Below are positions 47,116 through 58,685 of a stretch of 64,000 bases of DNA, piece after piece. The stretch covers positions 223,455,741 to 223,519,740 of the forward strand of contig CM041465.1 in NCBI GenBank assembly GCA_023213395.1. The letters run 5' to 3'. A program made the translations under genes and the position numbers. The stretch's first letter is position 1. Each line of letters starts with the position of its first letter. The stretch comes from Cycas panzhihuaensis. Its lineage: Eukaryota > Cycadophyta. The notes beneath the pieces were generated by a model. It saw only the letters and a list, made by a program, of their open reading frames with translations, searched no databases and was not told where the DNA came from.

Positions 47116-48898
47116 ATGCAATCCTTACATTTCACTCATGAAGTTCCATCTTCTTATGTTGATTTTTTAGAACATCACCTATATGATACTTATGTCTATC
47201 CCCTCGAAGATTCAACTTAATTATATGAAATACTTGTGGAGTAAGGGTATCTAAAACCCTCTTAATTCTATGGTGATGCTTCTTTTATAAATTTTTCTTT
47301 TTCATAAGAAGAAACACTTTCCACTCAAGCATATCCATCATATTTTGAGCCAATTCTTACTAAGGTCCCTACTCCCCTTCACATGCCTGGATAATAAGTT
47401 CCTTTTTATCCAGAGACTTATACTGTGATATCCTCTCCATAACACCTTCAATTTGATCCATTGTGTGAGAAGTATGAGTCAATTCAAGTTGAGCCTTTAG
47501 TTTCTCTAGATGTTGCTTGATCACCCCTACCTTTCCATCCTCCTTCACCAAGACCTCATTCTCCTCCTTTAGAAGAGGTTGAAGATCATAAATCAATTCA
47601 CTTTCAACCTCTTCCTTCTCCTTCTAGATTACTCCTTGTATTATACCTTCTACTCATAATAGTACCTCTGCCATACCTATCCAATATAACCTTAATCCTT
47701 CTCATGCTCCTACCTCTCACCAAATGGGCTTATCTTCATCAAACTCACAACCTATTCATTCCTATCCTATTAGGATAGCCTCTTCTCACCTTGTTGTATC
47801 TTGGACTAAATTACTAGTTCACACATTCCATAGAGTTACATCACAAGGTATTAGACCTCATACTTCTTCTCCTAGAACACTTAATATATCTCCTTCTTCC
47901 CTATATGTTTCTCATACCTATCTTATTTATCCTTATGCTTCAATTAGTTAATATTAAGTTTTGGGACTTACCAACACTACTTCCTCATCACATATTCCTA
48001 GATCCATTCCATAACTAGCCCCTTTTCCTTCATTCAACCATATTCTTCCTCAATATCCTATGCCCCAAACCAATTTAATGGTTAATCCCGCAACTTGGTT
48101 TAGTCCCTTATCTATTCTTTCATCCTATTATTTTTCTCAACAGCAACAACAATAACCTATTTCTTTCACCACCCCATAATCATCATCCTTGCCCTAACGT
48201 ACCACTATATTGAGGCCACATGAACCCTTTCTTAACTACATGAAGTCTCCCTTTCCACGCGAGGTCCTATTATCCTCGATGCCTTAATTTCTTCTTGAGT
48301 TATCTAAATTCTTAGGTGACTCCTCCTACGACCCAACTTCTCACATATAAACATTCACACTTTCTTGTGTAGATTTCATGTTGTATGATTATATCATAAT
48401 ATGCTTGTTTCCTAAATCACTTCAAGGTGATTCCTTGAAATGGTTTTATCGACTTTTCTTAGCTTTTATTCTCTTGTTTTAACAATTGGTTGATTCTTAT
48501 ATCAACTATTTTATGTAGCAAGACCATTCAAATCTGGAATCAAATCCTTTTTGGCTATTAAACAAAACCACAATGAAACTTCTAAGGATTTTATGAGAAG
48601 GTTCTAAGACTAAGTATAGGCTTTTTATTCACGTCTTAATCCTAGCCTCCTATTTGATCTGTTTACTAATGCTTTAATGCCATATGTACATCTTAAAGTT
48701 CTTAAGCTTGGCTCTCAAACCTATAAAGAAGTTGTTGATCATTATCTAGCTTTGGAAACTTTTAAAATTCAAGTAGGTATTAAGAAGGTTGGAAAACATG
48801 TTCCCTCTAGAGAAACTATTGAAATAACTAAGGCTTCCCATTTTAAGCCTACCTATGATCACTTAACGGCTTCCATTAGATTATTAGAGCATGTAATC
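47116..48898 (+). pseudogene. element F gag (Tat-like)
   Basis: Begins MQSLHFTHEVPSSYVDF, a short N-terminal segment comparable to that of A and B. The core lies from about 48220 to 48890: SCVDFMLYDYIIICLFPKSLQGDSLKWFYRL, QQLVDSYINYF and then MPYVHLKVLKLGSQTYKEV plus LALETFKIQVGIKK. It parallels the A and B Gag closely in order (ACIDYWAYDHILMK, LQGDALKWFYHLP) but is far more diverged. Many stops. An apparent insert starts at 48899; the zinc-knuckle region is found beyond it at 49545. Confidence 0.72.
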
Positions 48899-49486
48899 TA
48901 TAGCGGGTCCTTTACCCAATTGAACATAAAATAGAATAGAATATGGTGAATTCATAGAAAATAAAACAAAATAGAGAGAGTCCACAAATAATAGAATAAA
49001 ATAGAGTGAATTCATAGATGGTTGACATATTTCGTATATAAAATACAAAAAAATTATATCTCCAAATATAAACCAAATACAAATATTAGAAAATATGATG
49101 CCAAAATATTATAAAATACAAATAGAGTTTCAAAATAGTACCAATACTCCATGCAACAACCATAAGACCTTTTGAGGCAAGGATCCTCCTTAGAGTTTGT
49201 AGCCCTAAGGCCAAAAATCTGCAATTGCCTTAAGGCCAGAAATAAGGAGGAAATACTTTACCAATGGATGATATAGAATGACCTCAAAGTCCCTATATAT
49301 AGGCACACAAACTGGGACATAATGAAGTCATCTAGAGTAGGGAGGAATGCGCCCAACATAACCATAAGAAGTCAGCCATAACTAGTATATAGAAGTCAGC
49401 CAGATTCTTAAAGAGGTCACTTCACAATCAATACCAAGCTGTGTGTTAATGGTCCTCCTCAAAATTAACCATTATAAGATATAAGA
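48899..49486 (-). mobile_element. 588-bp insert in element F gag, possible solo LTR
   Basis: The gag frame of F (LLEHVI) is broken here and resumes after a repeat of gtaatc (48893-48898 and 49487-49492). On the minus strand there is a TATA-like CCTATATATAGG (near 49295-49310) and AT-rich sequence with two copies of an aaaatagagtgaattcatag-like word. No coding sequence. Ends are not clean TG...CA, so type and strand are tentative. Confidence 0.4.
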
Positions 49487-49492
49487 GTAATC

Positions 49493-50660
49493 CATCTTAA
49501 TGAAGAGAGGAAGTTCCTCCTTTACCTCCTCCTTTCAGAAAGACAAAATGGTGTTCTTACCATTAGACTGATGCTTATGACGGAAGTGAATGTTGTATGG
49601 TTCAAGCTATGACATAAAATATAAATGTTTAATCAAACTATCACTCCAAGTTATTCTAAGACTAAATGTTTCATAAAGACCCTTTACCTCAACATAAGGA
49701 TAAAGGAAACAAAGAGGATAAAGACAAAAAAATAGGTTCAAGATGATGAAGACAAGCCTTCAAGTTCTAATTCATAAAAAAAGGCTACTACTCCTCCCAA
49801 TCCTTCAACAAAATGAACTAGTAATCAAGCTTGCCTATCTTCTAAAGGTGGTGAGACCAAGAGAATAATTAACATGGTGGAGACAACAAAGAGTGCAGAT
49901 CTATCTAAATCATCTAATGATTTGATGGAAAAGAACCCTAACTCTTTACCTCTTATACCCCCACATCCCATTAGGTTTAGATCTATTCCTTCCAGTATAA
50001 AGGATGGATCATTCTCCTTGGTTGATGAGTTAAAGACCATTCTTACTAGTATTTCAGTCATGGATTTGTTGAAGTATTGCCTCGAGCAACGTTAGCTCTT
50101 ATTTGATGTATTGGGAGTTCCTTCTATACTCTCTTCATCTACTTCTATATTTTCTTTTGACCTGGCCACCTTGTCTAATCATACTACTTATACTCCAAAT
50201 GATATCCCTTTATTTTATATTGAGATAATAAAGGATGACATCAATATGAAACATGTCATCATTGATGAGGGATTATTTGTTAATGTAATCCCTCTTCATC
50301 TTGTTGAGAACTAAAAAAATTCTGTCTTTGATCCATGTGAGTGGATTTGTCAGGGATACAATAAAAATTAAAAAGTTTCACTTGGTCAAGTGACTCTTCC
50401 CCTGGCTTTAGAAGAAAAGATGGTTCTTTCTAAATTAACTATCATTGATCTCGAATTAGAATATAACATCCTTTTGGATAGACCATGGATCACCCAAATG
50501 GCTATCGTATGTTCTTCTCTTTTTGGTGAACTTAGGTTTATCTATGAAGGCTAATTAAAATTTGTAAGATGAAAATAAAAACCTATTACATTGTCAGTCC
50601 CACTTGTTAAGACCTTTTCTAATATTAGTGAGTCATCTAACTCCTCAAAGTATTTCTTTC
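49493..50660 (+). pseudogene. element F gag end and protease
   Basis: After the insert a zinc-knuckle-like KWCSYH appears near 49545 with a final C at 49592. The open stretch 49874-50095 includes HPIRFRSIPSSIKDGSFSLVDEL and SISVMDLLKYCLEQR, matching the pre-protease part of A (FSIVDELHTVAAGMSLMDVL). The protease block at 50215-50314 reads KHVIIDEGLFVNVIPL, where A has VVDNGSSVNAMPL, and later LEYNILLDRPWITQMAIV. The active-site Gly remains (DEG), but Ser-Ser is lost. Cut at ctttc (50656-50660) by element E. Confidence 0.7.
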
Positions 50661-50973
50661 TATTGGAATAATATCCATTGTATAGAAACATATGTGAGAG
50701 GTGCCTCAAGAAGCAACGAACCACCACCAGCTAACCTTGAGCCACCTCAAGCTACCCTTGAGCTTACAAGGTAAGTGTTGTCTTTTAATTTATTATTTTT
50801 TTGATTCTTTTACTAACATCAGGTTGAGGTAGTCTCTTGCCTCCTAAAAATCTATTTATATGTGGGGAGTACCTCCCTGGTGTTTTTTAACACTGCCTTC
50901 ATTCTTGGAGATTTGATTAATTTTGAAGCTATGGCTTAGTATGTGAATGACCTGCTCTATCCTTGCTCCAACA
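50661..50973 (+). repeat. element E 5' LTR
   Basis: A 313-bp LTR starting tattggaataatatcc and ending gctccaaca. It matches 58378-58680 along its length. Confidence 0.92.
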
Positions 50974-50975
50974 TT

Positions 50976-50987
50976 TGGTATCAGAGC
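50976..50987 (+). other. primer binding site of element E
   Basis: TGGTATCAGAGC, the standard initiator tRNA-Met site, two bases after the LTR. Confidence 0.9.
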
Positions 50988-53900
50988 ATCATACTGTTCA
51001 TTTATAAAGAACCAATTGTTTGAATATGACAAGCATATTTGGTATCATGTATTTCTTTCATTAATTATTTTTTCAATAGTTAACTTTAGAAATCATTGTT
51101 ATATATTATATATTTTGATATATATTGAATTTGACTATGTGTGTACTCCACTACATCCTCAACTTTGTGTGGCCCTTGTTTCTTCCCTTTTCTACTACTG
51201 GTCAGCTCCAGATCTCTACTTGGATGATTGCTCTACTACTAGCATTTATTCAATGAAGATTTTATCATGTTCTCATTATTTTCAAAACTTTTTTTCTTTA
51301 GTCTGAGGATTATCTAATATACATAACTTTATCAGTCTTTTACTACTTATTAAGCAAGAAAATTTATGCCATATGACTACTTGTTTTAATCACAACTGAG
51401 TTTTACACTTAATAGAGAAGATAATTTATTTTTTCGTCCCTTCATTAGTGAGATATCTTGCCCTGAATATTAGTCTCCTCATGGTTTTTATAAATCCATG
51501 TAAACTATCCCTCTATTTTTGGCTATTTATTTATTTTTCTTTAAAATTTTTGTCATATCCTTGTATGTCTAGGTCCTACACCCTCCTCAAATCAGAGTCT
51601 TTAGCATTCTAATCGATCAATTGGATCAATTTCCTGCCCTCTACATGTACACACCTTGTTGCTGCCCATACGCCATTGTTTCTCTATTTTTTAACATTTT
51701 TTTTAAAAAAATTATATTTTCTTTGAAGTAGATCTTGGTTAGATCTATTGGCACCATCAGTGGGAGGAGCTTTCGATCATTTTTAATTAATTTATAGTGA
51801 TTTTTCATTACCCTGTTTATCACCATTAATGGATGATTAAATCTTCGTGATATATTTCCTTTTCTATAAAGTTTTTATTAAATTAAATCAAATTTGATCA
51901 TTAATTCAAATCCATGGCCATTTGATTTTCATTATCCCCCTTCGTTGTTAGGTAGGTGGTCTCATTTTGGTCCATGTGACCTTAGCTTTTCATTCTAAAG
52001 GGCAGACTCCAAATATTTCAAAGTTACTTTTTATAATTTTTGTTTTTTCAAAAGAAAAATTCTATATTCTATATTTTTAAAAATCTAAGCCCCCCCTTTG
52101 GAGCTTAACAGCTAGTCACATTGGGTCCCACATGACCAAAAGCCTTTCAACAAAGGGGTTTCACCCCCCTTTCCTTATTTTTTGTGCCAAAAGAGTTCCT
52201 TGTATTTTTTTTGCAATAACTTTTGATCTAGGAGCCTGTTTTTTGAACAACTAGATCCATTAGAAAGATTTTTTGATTCTCTATGCATTAGAATAGGTTT
52301 CATTATGATCTGACACTATTTTTTAGGGTTTTGAAGTTGATAAAGTCAAGGGTCTTATTTGGTCCTAAGTTGACCCATTTTTAAATATTTCAAGCAAATA
52401 TTTTACTCTAACTCAGTATATTTGTTTATTGTTGAGCTACTAATCAAGTGTTGTCAGGTTTTTGCTAATTTTAAAGGTTCTTAACATAATTCTATAACAA
52501 TTTAGCTCTATTTTGGCTTCCTAAAGAGCAGGATCCCCTTTTGGGATAAAAACCATCAAACTAGTACCCTCTATAGCTATTATTTTATATTTTAGCATAT
52601 AAACTTGAATCTAAAGATCTCTTAAGGCATATTTTCTATTTATTCAAGGTCTTTTTGCCTCCTTAAAGTCTTTTAAGTTGCATTTAGATTATATATGATT
52701 ATTCAAGGAGAAATTTTTCATTATATTCTCATTGATTAAAGAGACATTTATTCAAAAATTTATCTATACACATTTCAAGTTTTTTAATTCATTAGTAAAA
52801 GGTATATTCTAATTAATTTAAGGCCATTGCTTTTGAAAGCTTGAAGGTGCATTATAGTGCATAACTATAAGATCATTCTTGGCTCTTTTAAGCATGTCAA
52901 GGTATACTTCATTGCATAGCTACATACTTATTTCATAAGCCCTTATTTTTAAGATTCATATATACATTATCTTTTGAAAGGATCATTGTTTGAATATTGT
53001 TTTCATTCCAAAAGGATATCTACCTTATATTTCTTAAGGAATTGCTTAGCTATTTTGATTAAGAAGGAATTTGACTAGTGGAACAAATTATAGATTCATT
53101 TTTTAGGTTCTCCTTTAGCTCCTTATTATGCAATCAAGTTTTGAAAAAGAGGTGCATTTAGTTTACTTTGAAAGAAAGTTAGTTTACTTTATTTACATAT
53201 TCTTTTCAAAAGGAGCATTTATCATTTTCAATTCAAAAGGGTATTTGATTGCACATGTGTTTTATTCAATAGAGAAACATTTATCTTACTTCATTGTTAA
53301 GAAGAAATACTTTTCATCTTATTACTTAGTTACCATTTTCTTTTATTTTTGAATAAAAGTTTCATTTGTTGTTCTTTTAATTTGAAAGGATATGTCTTGA
53401 TTATTGTTAAGTTATTTTTTCAATTTCTTGATTTAAAAGGAATCATATCTTGATTAAGTAAGACCATATTAATATTTATTTATCTCACATTAAAAAGATA
53501 ATCACATGAATTAACCTCCTTTATTTCTAGCCTTACAAGGGGAATGGGTAGGACCCCTAAAGTTACCACCATACATATGCCCTTGGCCTTTTCATATTGG
53601 ATGAGGAATGTCATTGGCTATTTGGTGTATTAGGTGGTAGGCTAAGGTGAGAAACCATTTTGATTCTAGAGTTTGGAGACCAAGGCTAGACCTAGAGAGG
53701 GTGAGTACCTTGGTTGGTAAAGCCATCACTGTTAGATCTGTCACTAGGCATAAAACTGGTGCAGGTAGACGAATAAGTCAAGAGGATCTAGTAGCTTCAT
53801 TGCAACCCATGCACTGAGGTATATTGAGCCAAGAGCTCACATAATGGTATATTGGGTCCTTAATTTACCACTTGTAGGCATGTGCCACTAGATAGGATAG

Positions 53901-54069
53901 CAACCGAAGGCTTCCCTTGGAGACCCATAAACTTAGAGCCTAGAAACCTTCTTAGAGATTAGGACACTTATCAAACTTTATTTAGGACAACTATAAAACC
54001 TTATTTGAGACAACCATAAAACCTTATTTGGGATAACTATAACTTTAAGAATATTTTATTAAACCTTAT
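50988..54069 (+). other. long leader of element E
   Basis: About 3 kb of AT-rich sequence without a supported gene. Near 51738 attggcaccatcagtggga resembles a gypsy-type primer site in which CG has become CA or TG, so part of this stretch may be a nested, decayed gypsy leader. From 53528 to 53945 it holds the module shared with element G. An open frame at 50947-51306 starts inside the LTR and crosses the primer site, so it is not a gene. Confidence 0.5.
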
Positions 54070-55240
54070 TTGGGGACAACTTTAACTTTGAAGGACATTT
54101 ATCAAGACATTAATTGTGATATAATGACAGCTAATTTTGGCAATAAGATTATTCCAAAGTTTGATAGATCTGATTTCTTAAATTGGAGTAAGAGGATGAG
54201 ACCTATTCTCATCGCTAAAGACATGTGGGACATTGTGAGGATAGGATACATAGAACTAGAACAAAATGCAATTGATCTAGAGGAACTAGCATACAAGGAA
54301 AATGTAAAGAAGGATAATGAGGCCCTTGCATTAATCTTTTGTGCCCTAAGGATCACATATTTCCTAGAGTGAGTGAGGCAACAAAATCTAAGGAAGCTTG
54401 GGACACCTTATAATTGATTTATGAAGGGGTAGCTTCATCCAAGCTACAAACTTTGAGGAGTAGGTTTGAGAACCTAAGGATGATGCCTAACAAATTAATT
54501 ATAGAATTTATGACCAAGGTTTAAGACATTATTAATCAGATGAGATCCCTTAGAGAAACATTAATTGAATAAAGGGTTGTTGAGAGAATTTTAAGATGTG
54601 TTGGTAAAGTTAAAAGATTTGAAATGGTGACAATAAGTACAGAGGTGTCAAAGGACTTAAGTACCCTAAAAATTAAACAACTAAGTGCCATGTTAATGGC
54701 AATAGAGGAGAAGAAGAATATAAGTGAGTCACTTGAGTATGCCTTTGTAACCAAGATAAGGATACAATCAAACTCACAAGATGGAATCTCTAAATCTAGG
54801 GATCAATCCCCAAGGGAGAGAGAAAGACACCCTAAAAAAGAAATATGTCAAGAAAGGCAAGTAAGATATCAAGCTCTACATTAAAAAAATCAAGAAGCAA
54901 TCCAAAGGAATCCTAGTCATAACCAATATCAAAGTCAAGAAAGGCACCATGGAGAAAACCAATGTTGCCATAATTGTCAAGGCCACATAAACTCTTAAAG
55001 GACCAACTTCAACTATCTCAATAATAGATAGAGGGATAACCAAGCTCTATATTTGGAAATAGGAAGACCATCCAATATTGATAGAGTCAATCCTCATAGT
55101 AGGAGCCTTAGTTATAGGAGAAGGGATTCACTTCATTGCTCATTATAATAGAGTTGGTCATACTGAACATAAATATTTTTCCAAGAATGGTCCACCCACT
55201 AGGGGAAGTGGCAACATAGTTGTGGAAATAAGGGAGAATG
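54070..55240 (+). pseudogene. element E gag
   Basis: Copia Gag. The frame reads FGNKIIPKFDRSDFLNWSKRM and RPILIAKDMWDIV, then KKDNEALALIFCAL, which are the W-x-x-x-M, WD-x-V and A-x-x-x-I blocks of DUF4219/UBN2 Gags. The ATG at 54124 (MTANFGN) is a more likely start than upstream ones. Later parts (54624-54884) are LKIKQLSAMLMAIEEKK and a Lys/Arg-rich linker. A zinc knuckle CCHNCQGHIN lies near 54963. Stops at 54370, 54411, 54882 and 54991 break it. Confidence 0.75.
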
Positions 55241-56500
55241 ATTAACTATTCTTATCCAGTTTTATTATTCATGAGGAAGAAGATGACAGTTGGTATATTA
55301 ATTCTAGTTGTTCCACCCATATGACCCACAAATAAGATATATTCCAAACCATTGATAGAACTAAAAAATGATCCATTATGTTTGGTGATGACACCTCTCA
55401 CGAATCTATTGGAAGAGGTAATATCATACTACAGATAGAATCGGGAGAAACTCGATACCTTGATGATGTGCTATATATTTTAGCATTGAAGAAGAACCTT
55501 TTGTTAGTAGGACAGATGATGGGTCAAGATTATGAAGTTACATTTGAAAATAGAAAATGTACCATTAAGGATAAAAGAAAGAATAAGGCAATAGTTGCCA
55601 AAGATAAAATGACTAAAGATAGACTCTTCAAGCTAGTTCTCACCCCTTCAAATGACTATGCTTTGAGAACTATACTTAAACTTGATAGTGATATGTGGAA
55701 TAAGAGATTTAGTCATTTAAATTATAACAGTTTGATATTTATGAAGAAAATAGACATGGCTGATGGGTTACCTCACTTTGAAGTGGATAAAAATATTTGT
55801 GAATGGTGTCTCCTAGGAAAACAACATAGAGAAAGTTTTCTGGATGGTAGCTATAGAGTAAAAGGTCCAGTCCATCTAGTCTATACAGATCTTTGTGTTC
55901 CCATGGATGTTCCTTCACTAGCAGGTGCTAAATATTTTCTCACATTCATTGATGACTATATAAGGGAAACTTGGGTCTACTTGTTAAAGTTTAAGTCTAA
56001 TGCATTCCAATTCTTTGTCAACTTCAAAACCTTTATGGAGAGGCAAAGTGGATGTAAGATACTCTCCCTAAGACCAAACAATGGAGGGGAGTTTATCTCA
56101 AATGAGTTTAAGGCCTATTGTACATATCATGGCATCATGGGATAACTTACAAATCCTTACACCCCTCAATAAAACAGGGTGAATAAAATAGAGAATCACA
56201 CCATAGTTGAGATGGATAGGTGCATATTTAAATATAAAAGATTGGGACATGAATTTTGGGCCAAGGCTATCCACACTGTTATTTATTTACTCAATAGTTA
56301 TACCACCAAAGCCCTTAGGTGGATGACACCTGAAGAAGCATGGATTGGATACAAACCTAGTATCCACCATTTAAGAGTTTTTGGTTACTTAGCTTATGTC
56401 CATGCCCTTGAACAAAAGAGGACTAAGCTAGATGATAGTAACACCAAATATATATTTATTGGCTATAATGATGCTTCCAAATCCTATAAAGTTTATGATC
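55241..56500 (+). pseudogene. element E protease and integrase
   Basis: The protease site reads WYINSSCSTHMT near 55291, where the family has D-S-G, so the catalytic Asp is lost. The open stretch 55378-56145 continues with FGDDTSHESIGRGNI and DDVLYILALKKNLL, then the pre-integrase WNKRFSHLNYNSL with CEWCLLGKQHRESF. The integrase core follows: HLVYTDLCVPM, FLTFIDDYIRETWVYLLK and SLRPNNGGEF, in which the second catalytic Asp is Asn. The Glu region reads NRVNKIENHTIVEM, with the Glu also changed. A last part (56179-56511) reads YLLNSYTTKAL and HHLRVFGYLAYVHA. Non-functional. Confidence 0.85.
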
Positions 56501-56754
56501 CTAAAGTATAAAAAGCCATGGTAAGCAAGGATATCATGTTCCAAGAAAATGATTGTTATCACATTGACTATGATCAAGACAAAGGAAAAGGTGTTATGAT
56601 AAACATTGATTCAACCATTAGGTCCACATATGTGCCACTTAGGCAGGACTTAGGATAAAGTATTGATGTACCGAGTGGGGAGGGAATCTCCTCTTAACCT
56701 CCACCATAAACATTTCCTAGATGGATTCAAAGAAACCATAATATAGATAATATT

Positions 56755-57880
56755 TTGGACAATGATTATAATAGAAGGTCCAATCATTCCCATAGGGTGA
56801 ATTTTTCCCTTATGAGTCAAGTCATGGAGACTCATGAGTCTCATACCTTTGACGAGGCTAATACACATGATGATTGGAGAAACGCCATGGAAGAGGAATA
56901 TAATTCCATAGTGAAAAATAATACATGGGAACTAGTTGACCTTCCTCCCAACAAATAAGCTATTGGTACCAAATGGATATATAAGACTAAATTCCAATCT
57001 GATGGATTAATTAATAAACATAAAGCTAGACTTGTAGCTAAAGGATATGCCGAAAGGGAAGGCATAGACTATATTAAAACCTTTGCTCTTGTTACATGCA
57101 TGGAAATTATTCGTATGATGTTAAGTTTGGTTGCCCAAAAGGGATAGGATATTCACTAAATGGATATTAAAAGTGCATTCCTTAATGGGTATATTGAAGA
57201 AGACATCTATGTCCATCAACCCAAAGGTTTTAAAGTCAGGAGGGAAGAAGATAAAGTATACAAACTAAAAAATCCACTTCATGGTCTAAAATAAGCACCT
57301 AGGGCATGGTACTTTTGAATCCATAAATACTTCAAAGATCAAGGATTCAAAAGAACCCAATCACATCTAAATTTATACATCAAGATCAAAGGAGACTCCA
57401 TCCTAATAGTAGGACTTTATGTAGATGATCTTGTCTACATAGGAAATGACTCCCATCTTTCATAGAAATTTAAGGATGATATGTGTAAGGATTTTGAAAT
57501 AATAGATTTGGGCTTGATGCATTACTTCCTAGTTTTGGAAGTGTGGTAAGATGATGATGGCATCTTCATTTTCCAAAGAAAGTATACCTTGAACTTACTC
57601 AAAAAGTTCAAGATGAATGATTGTAAAGCCTTAGCCACACCTACTAAAATTGGTATCAAGTTATATAAACTTGATGATTCTATACTAGTGGATCCCACTC
57701 TCTACAGATAATTAATTGGTAGCCTGATTTATCTAACATCAACATGACCTAACATTATGCATGTGGTTAATGTAATATCAATATTCATGCAAGATCCTAA
57801 GTCCACTTATTAATAATCAACTAAAAGGATCTTACGATATTTAAAGGGTATAACAGAATATGGGTTACACTATAAATTTT
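56755..57880 (+). pseudogene. element E reverse transcriptase
   Basis: Copia reverse transcriptase in order: WRNAMEEEYNSIVKNNTWELVDLPP, then GTKWIYKTKF, KHKARLVAKGYAEREGIDY, MDIKSAFLNGYIEEDIYVHQ, LYVDDLVYIGN, DLGLMHYFLVLEV and RKYTLNLLKKF. The catalytic YVDD at 57418-57429 is intact. At least eight stops interrupt the frame, several in place of Trp or Gln of the family. Confidence 0.87.
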
Positions 57881-58350
57881 CACCAAACTTTAGGTTGACT
57901 AGGTATTCAAATTCATATTGAGCAAGAAATATTGATGACAGGAAATCTACTTTAGGATATGCATTCAACTTAAGTTAAGCAGCCATAGTATGGAGCACAA
58001 GGAAATAGCATATGGTTTCCATATCTATAGTAGAAGTAGAGTACAAAGTAGCAGTTTCAAGTTCATGCGAGACAATATGGTTACGATGATTCCTCCAAGA
58101 TCTTTAGATGGAATAAAAGGGCCTAATTAAGATTTGCTGTGACAATCAAAGAACCATTCAGATGACTCAAAATATAGTTTTCCTTGGAATAACTAAGCAC
58201 ATTGAAACTCAAAATCACTTCATTTGGGAATTAGTCCAAGTAGGTGAAATCAAGTTGGCATATTGCAACACAGAAGACCAAACAACAAATATCTTCACAA
58301 AGCCATTGGGAAAAATCAAGTTCCAAAAATTTAGAGACAAATTTGGAGTA
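57881..58350 (+). pseudogene. element E RNase H
   Basis: Reads YSNSY then RNIDDRKSTLGYAFNL, where the family has Y-S-D-S-D-W-A; the first catalytic Asp is Asn. Then VEVEYKVAVSSSCETIW, CCDNQRTIQMTQN and HIETQNHFIWELVQVGEIKLAY, ending TNIFTKPLGKIKFQKFRDKFGV. This is the usual C-terminal end of copia Pol. It is followed by the purine run tatgggggagaa next to the 3' LTR. Confidence 0.82.
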
Positions 58351-58377
58351 TCACACAATAGACATTATGGGGGAGAA

Positions 58378-58680
58378 TGTTGGAATAATATCCATTATAT
58401 AGAAACATGTACGAGAGGTGCCTCGGGAAGTAATAAGCCACCACTAGTTGACTTTGAGCCACCTCAAGCTGACAAGGTAAGTGTTGTCTTTTAATTTATT
58501 ATTTTTTAAAATTTTTTTACTAACATCACATTGAGGTAGTCTCTTGCCTCCCCAAAATCTATTTATATATGGGGAGTGCCTCCCTGGTGTTTTTTAACAC
58601 TACCTTCATTCTTCAAGATTTGATTAATTTTGAAGCTATGGCTTAGTATATGAACGACATGCTCTGTCCTTACTTCAATA
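58378..58680 (+). repeat. element E 3' LTR
   Basis: A 303-bp copy of 50661-50973, starting tgttggaataatatcc after a purine run and ending acttcaata before ctttc. Confidence 0.92.
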
Positions 58681-58685
58681 CTTTC

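Larger units (their letters stand above)
50661..58680 (+). mobile_element. Ty1/copia retrotransposon E, nested in F
   Basis: An 8.0-kb copia element with LTRs 50661-50973 and 58378-58680, flanked by a perfect duplication ctttc (50656-50660 and 58681-58685). The order gag, protease, integrase, reverse transcriptase, RNase H is that of Ty1/copia. The leader between primer site and gag is unusually long, about 3 kb. Protease and integrase active sites are lost and there are many stops. F resumes on the right side in the expected place. Confidence 0.92.

Noticed and set aside
50947-51306. A 119-codon open frame
   Set aside because: It begins inside the LTR of E, crosses the primer binding site and shows no similarity to any element protein.
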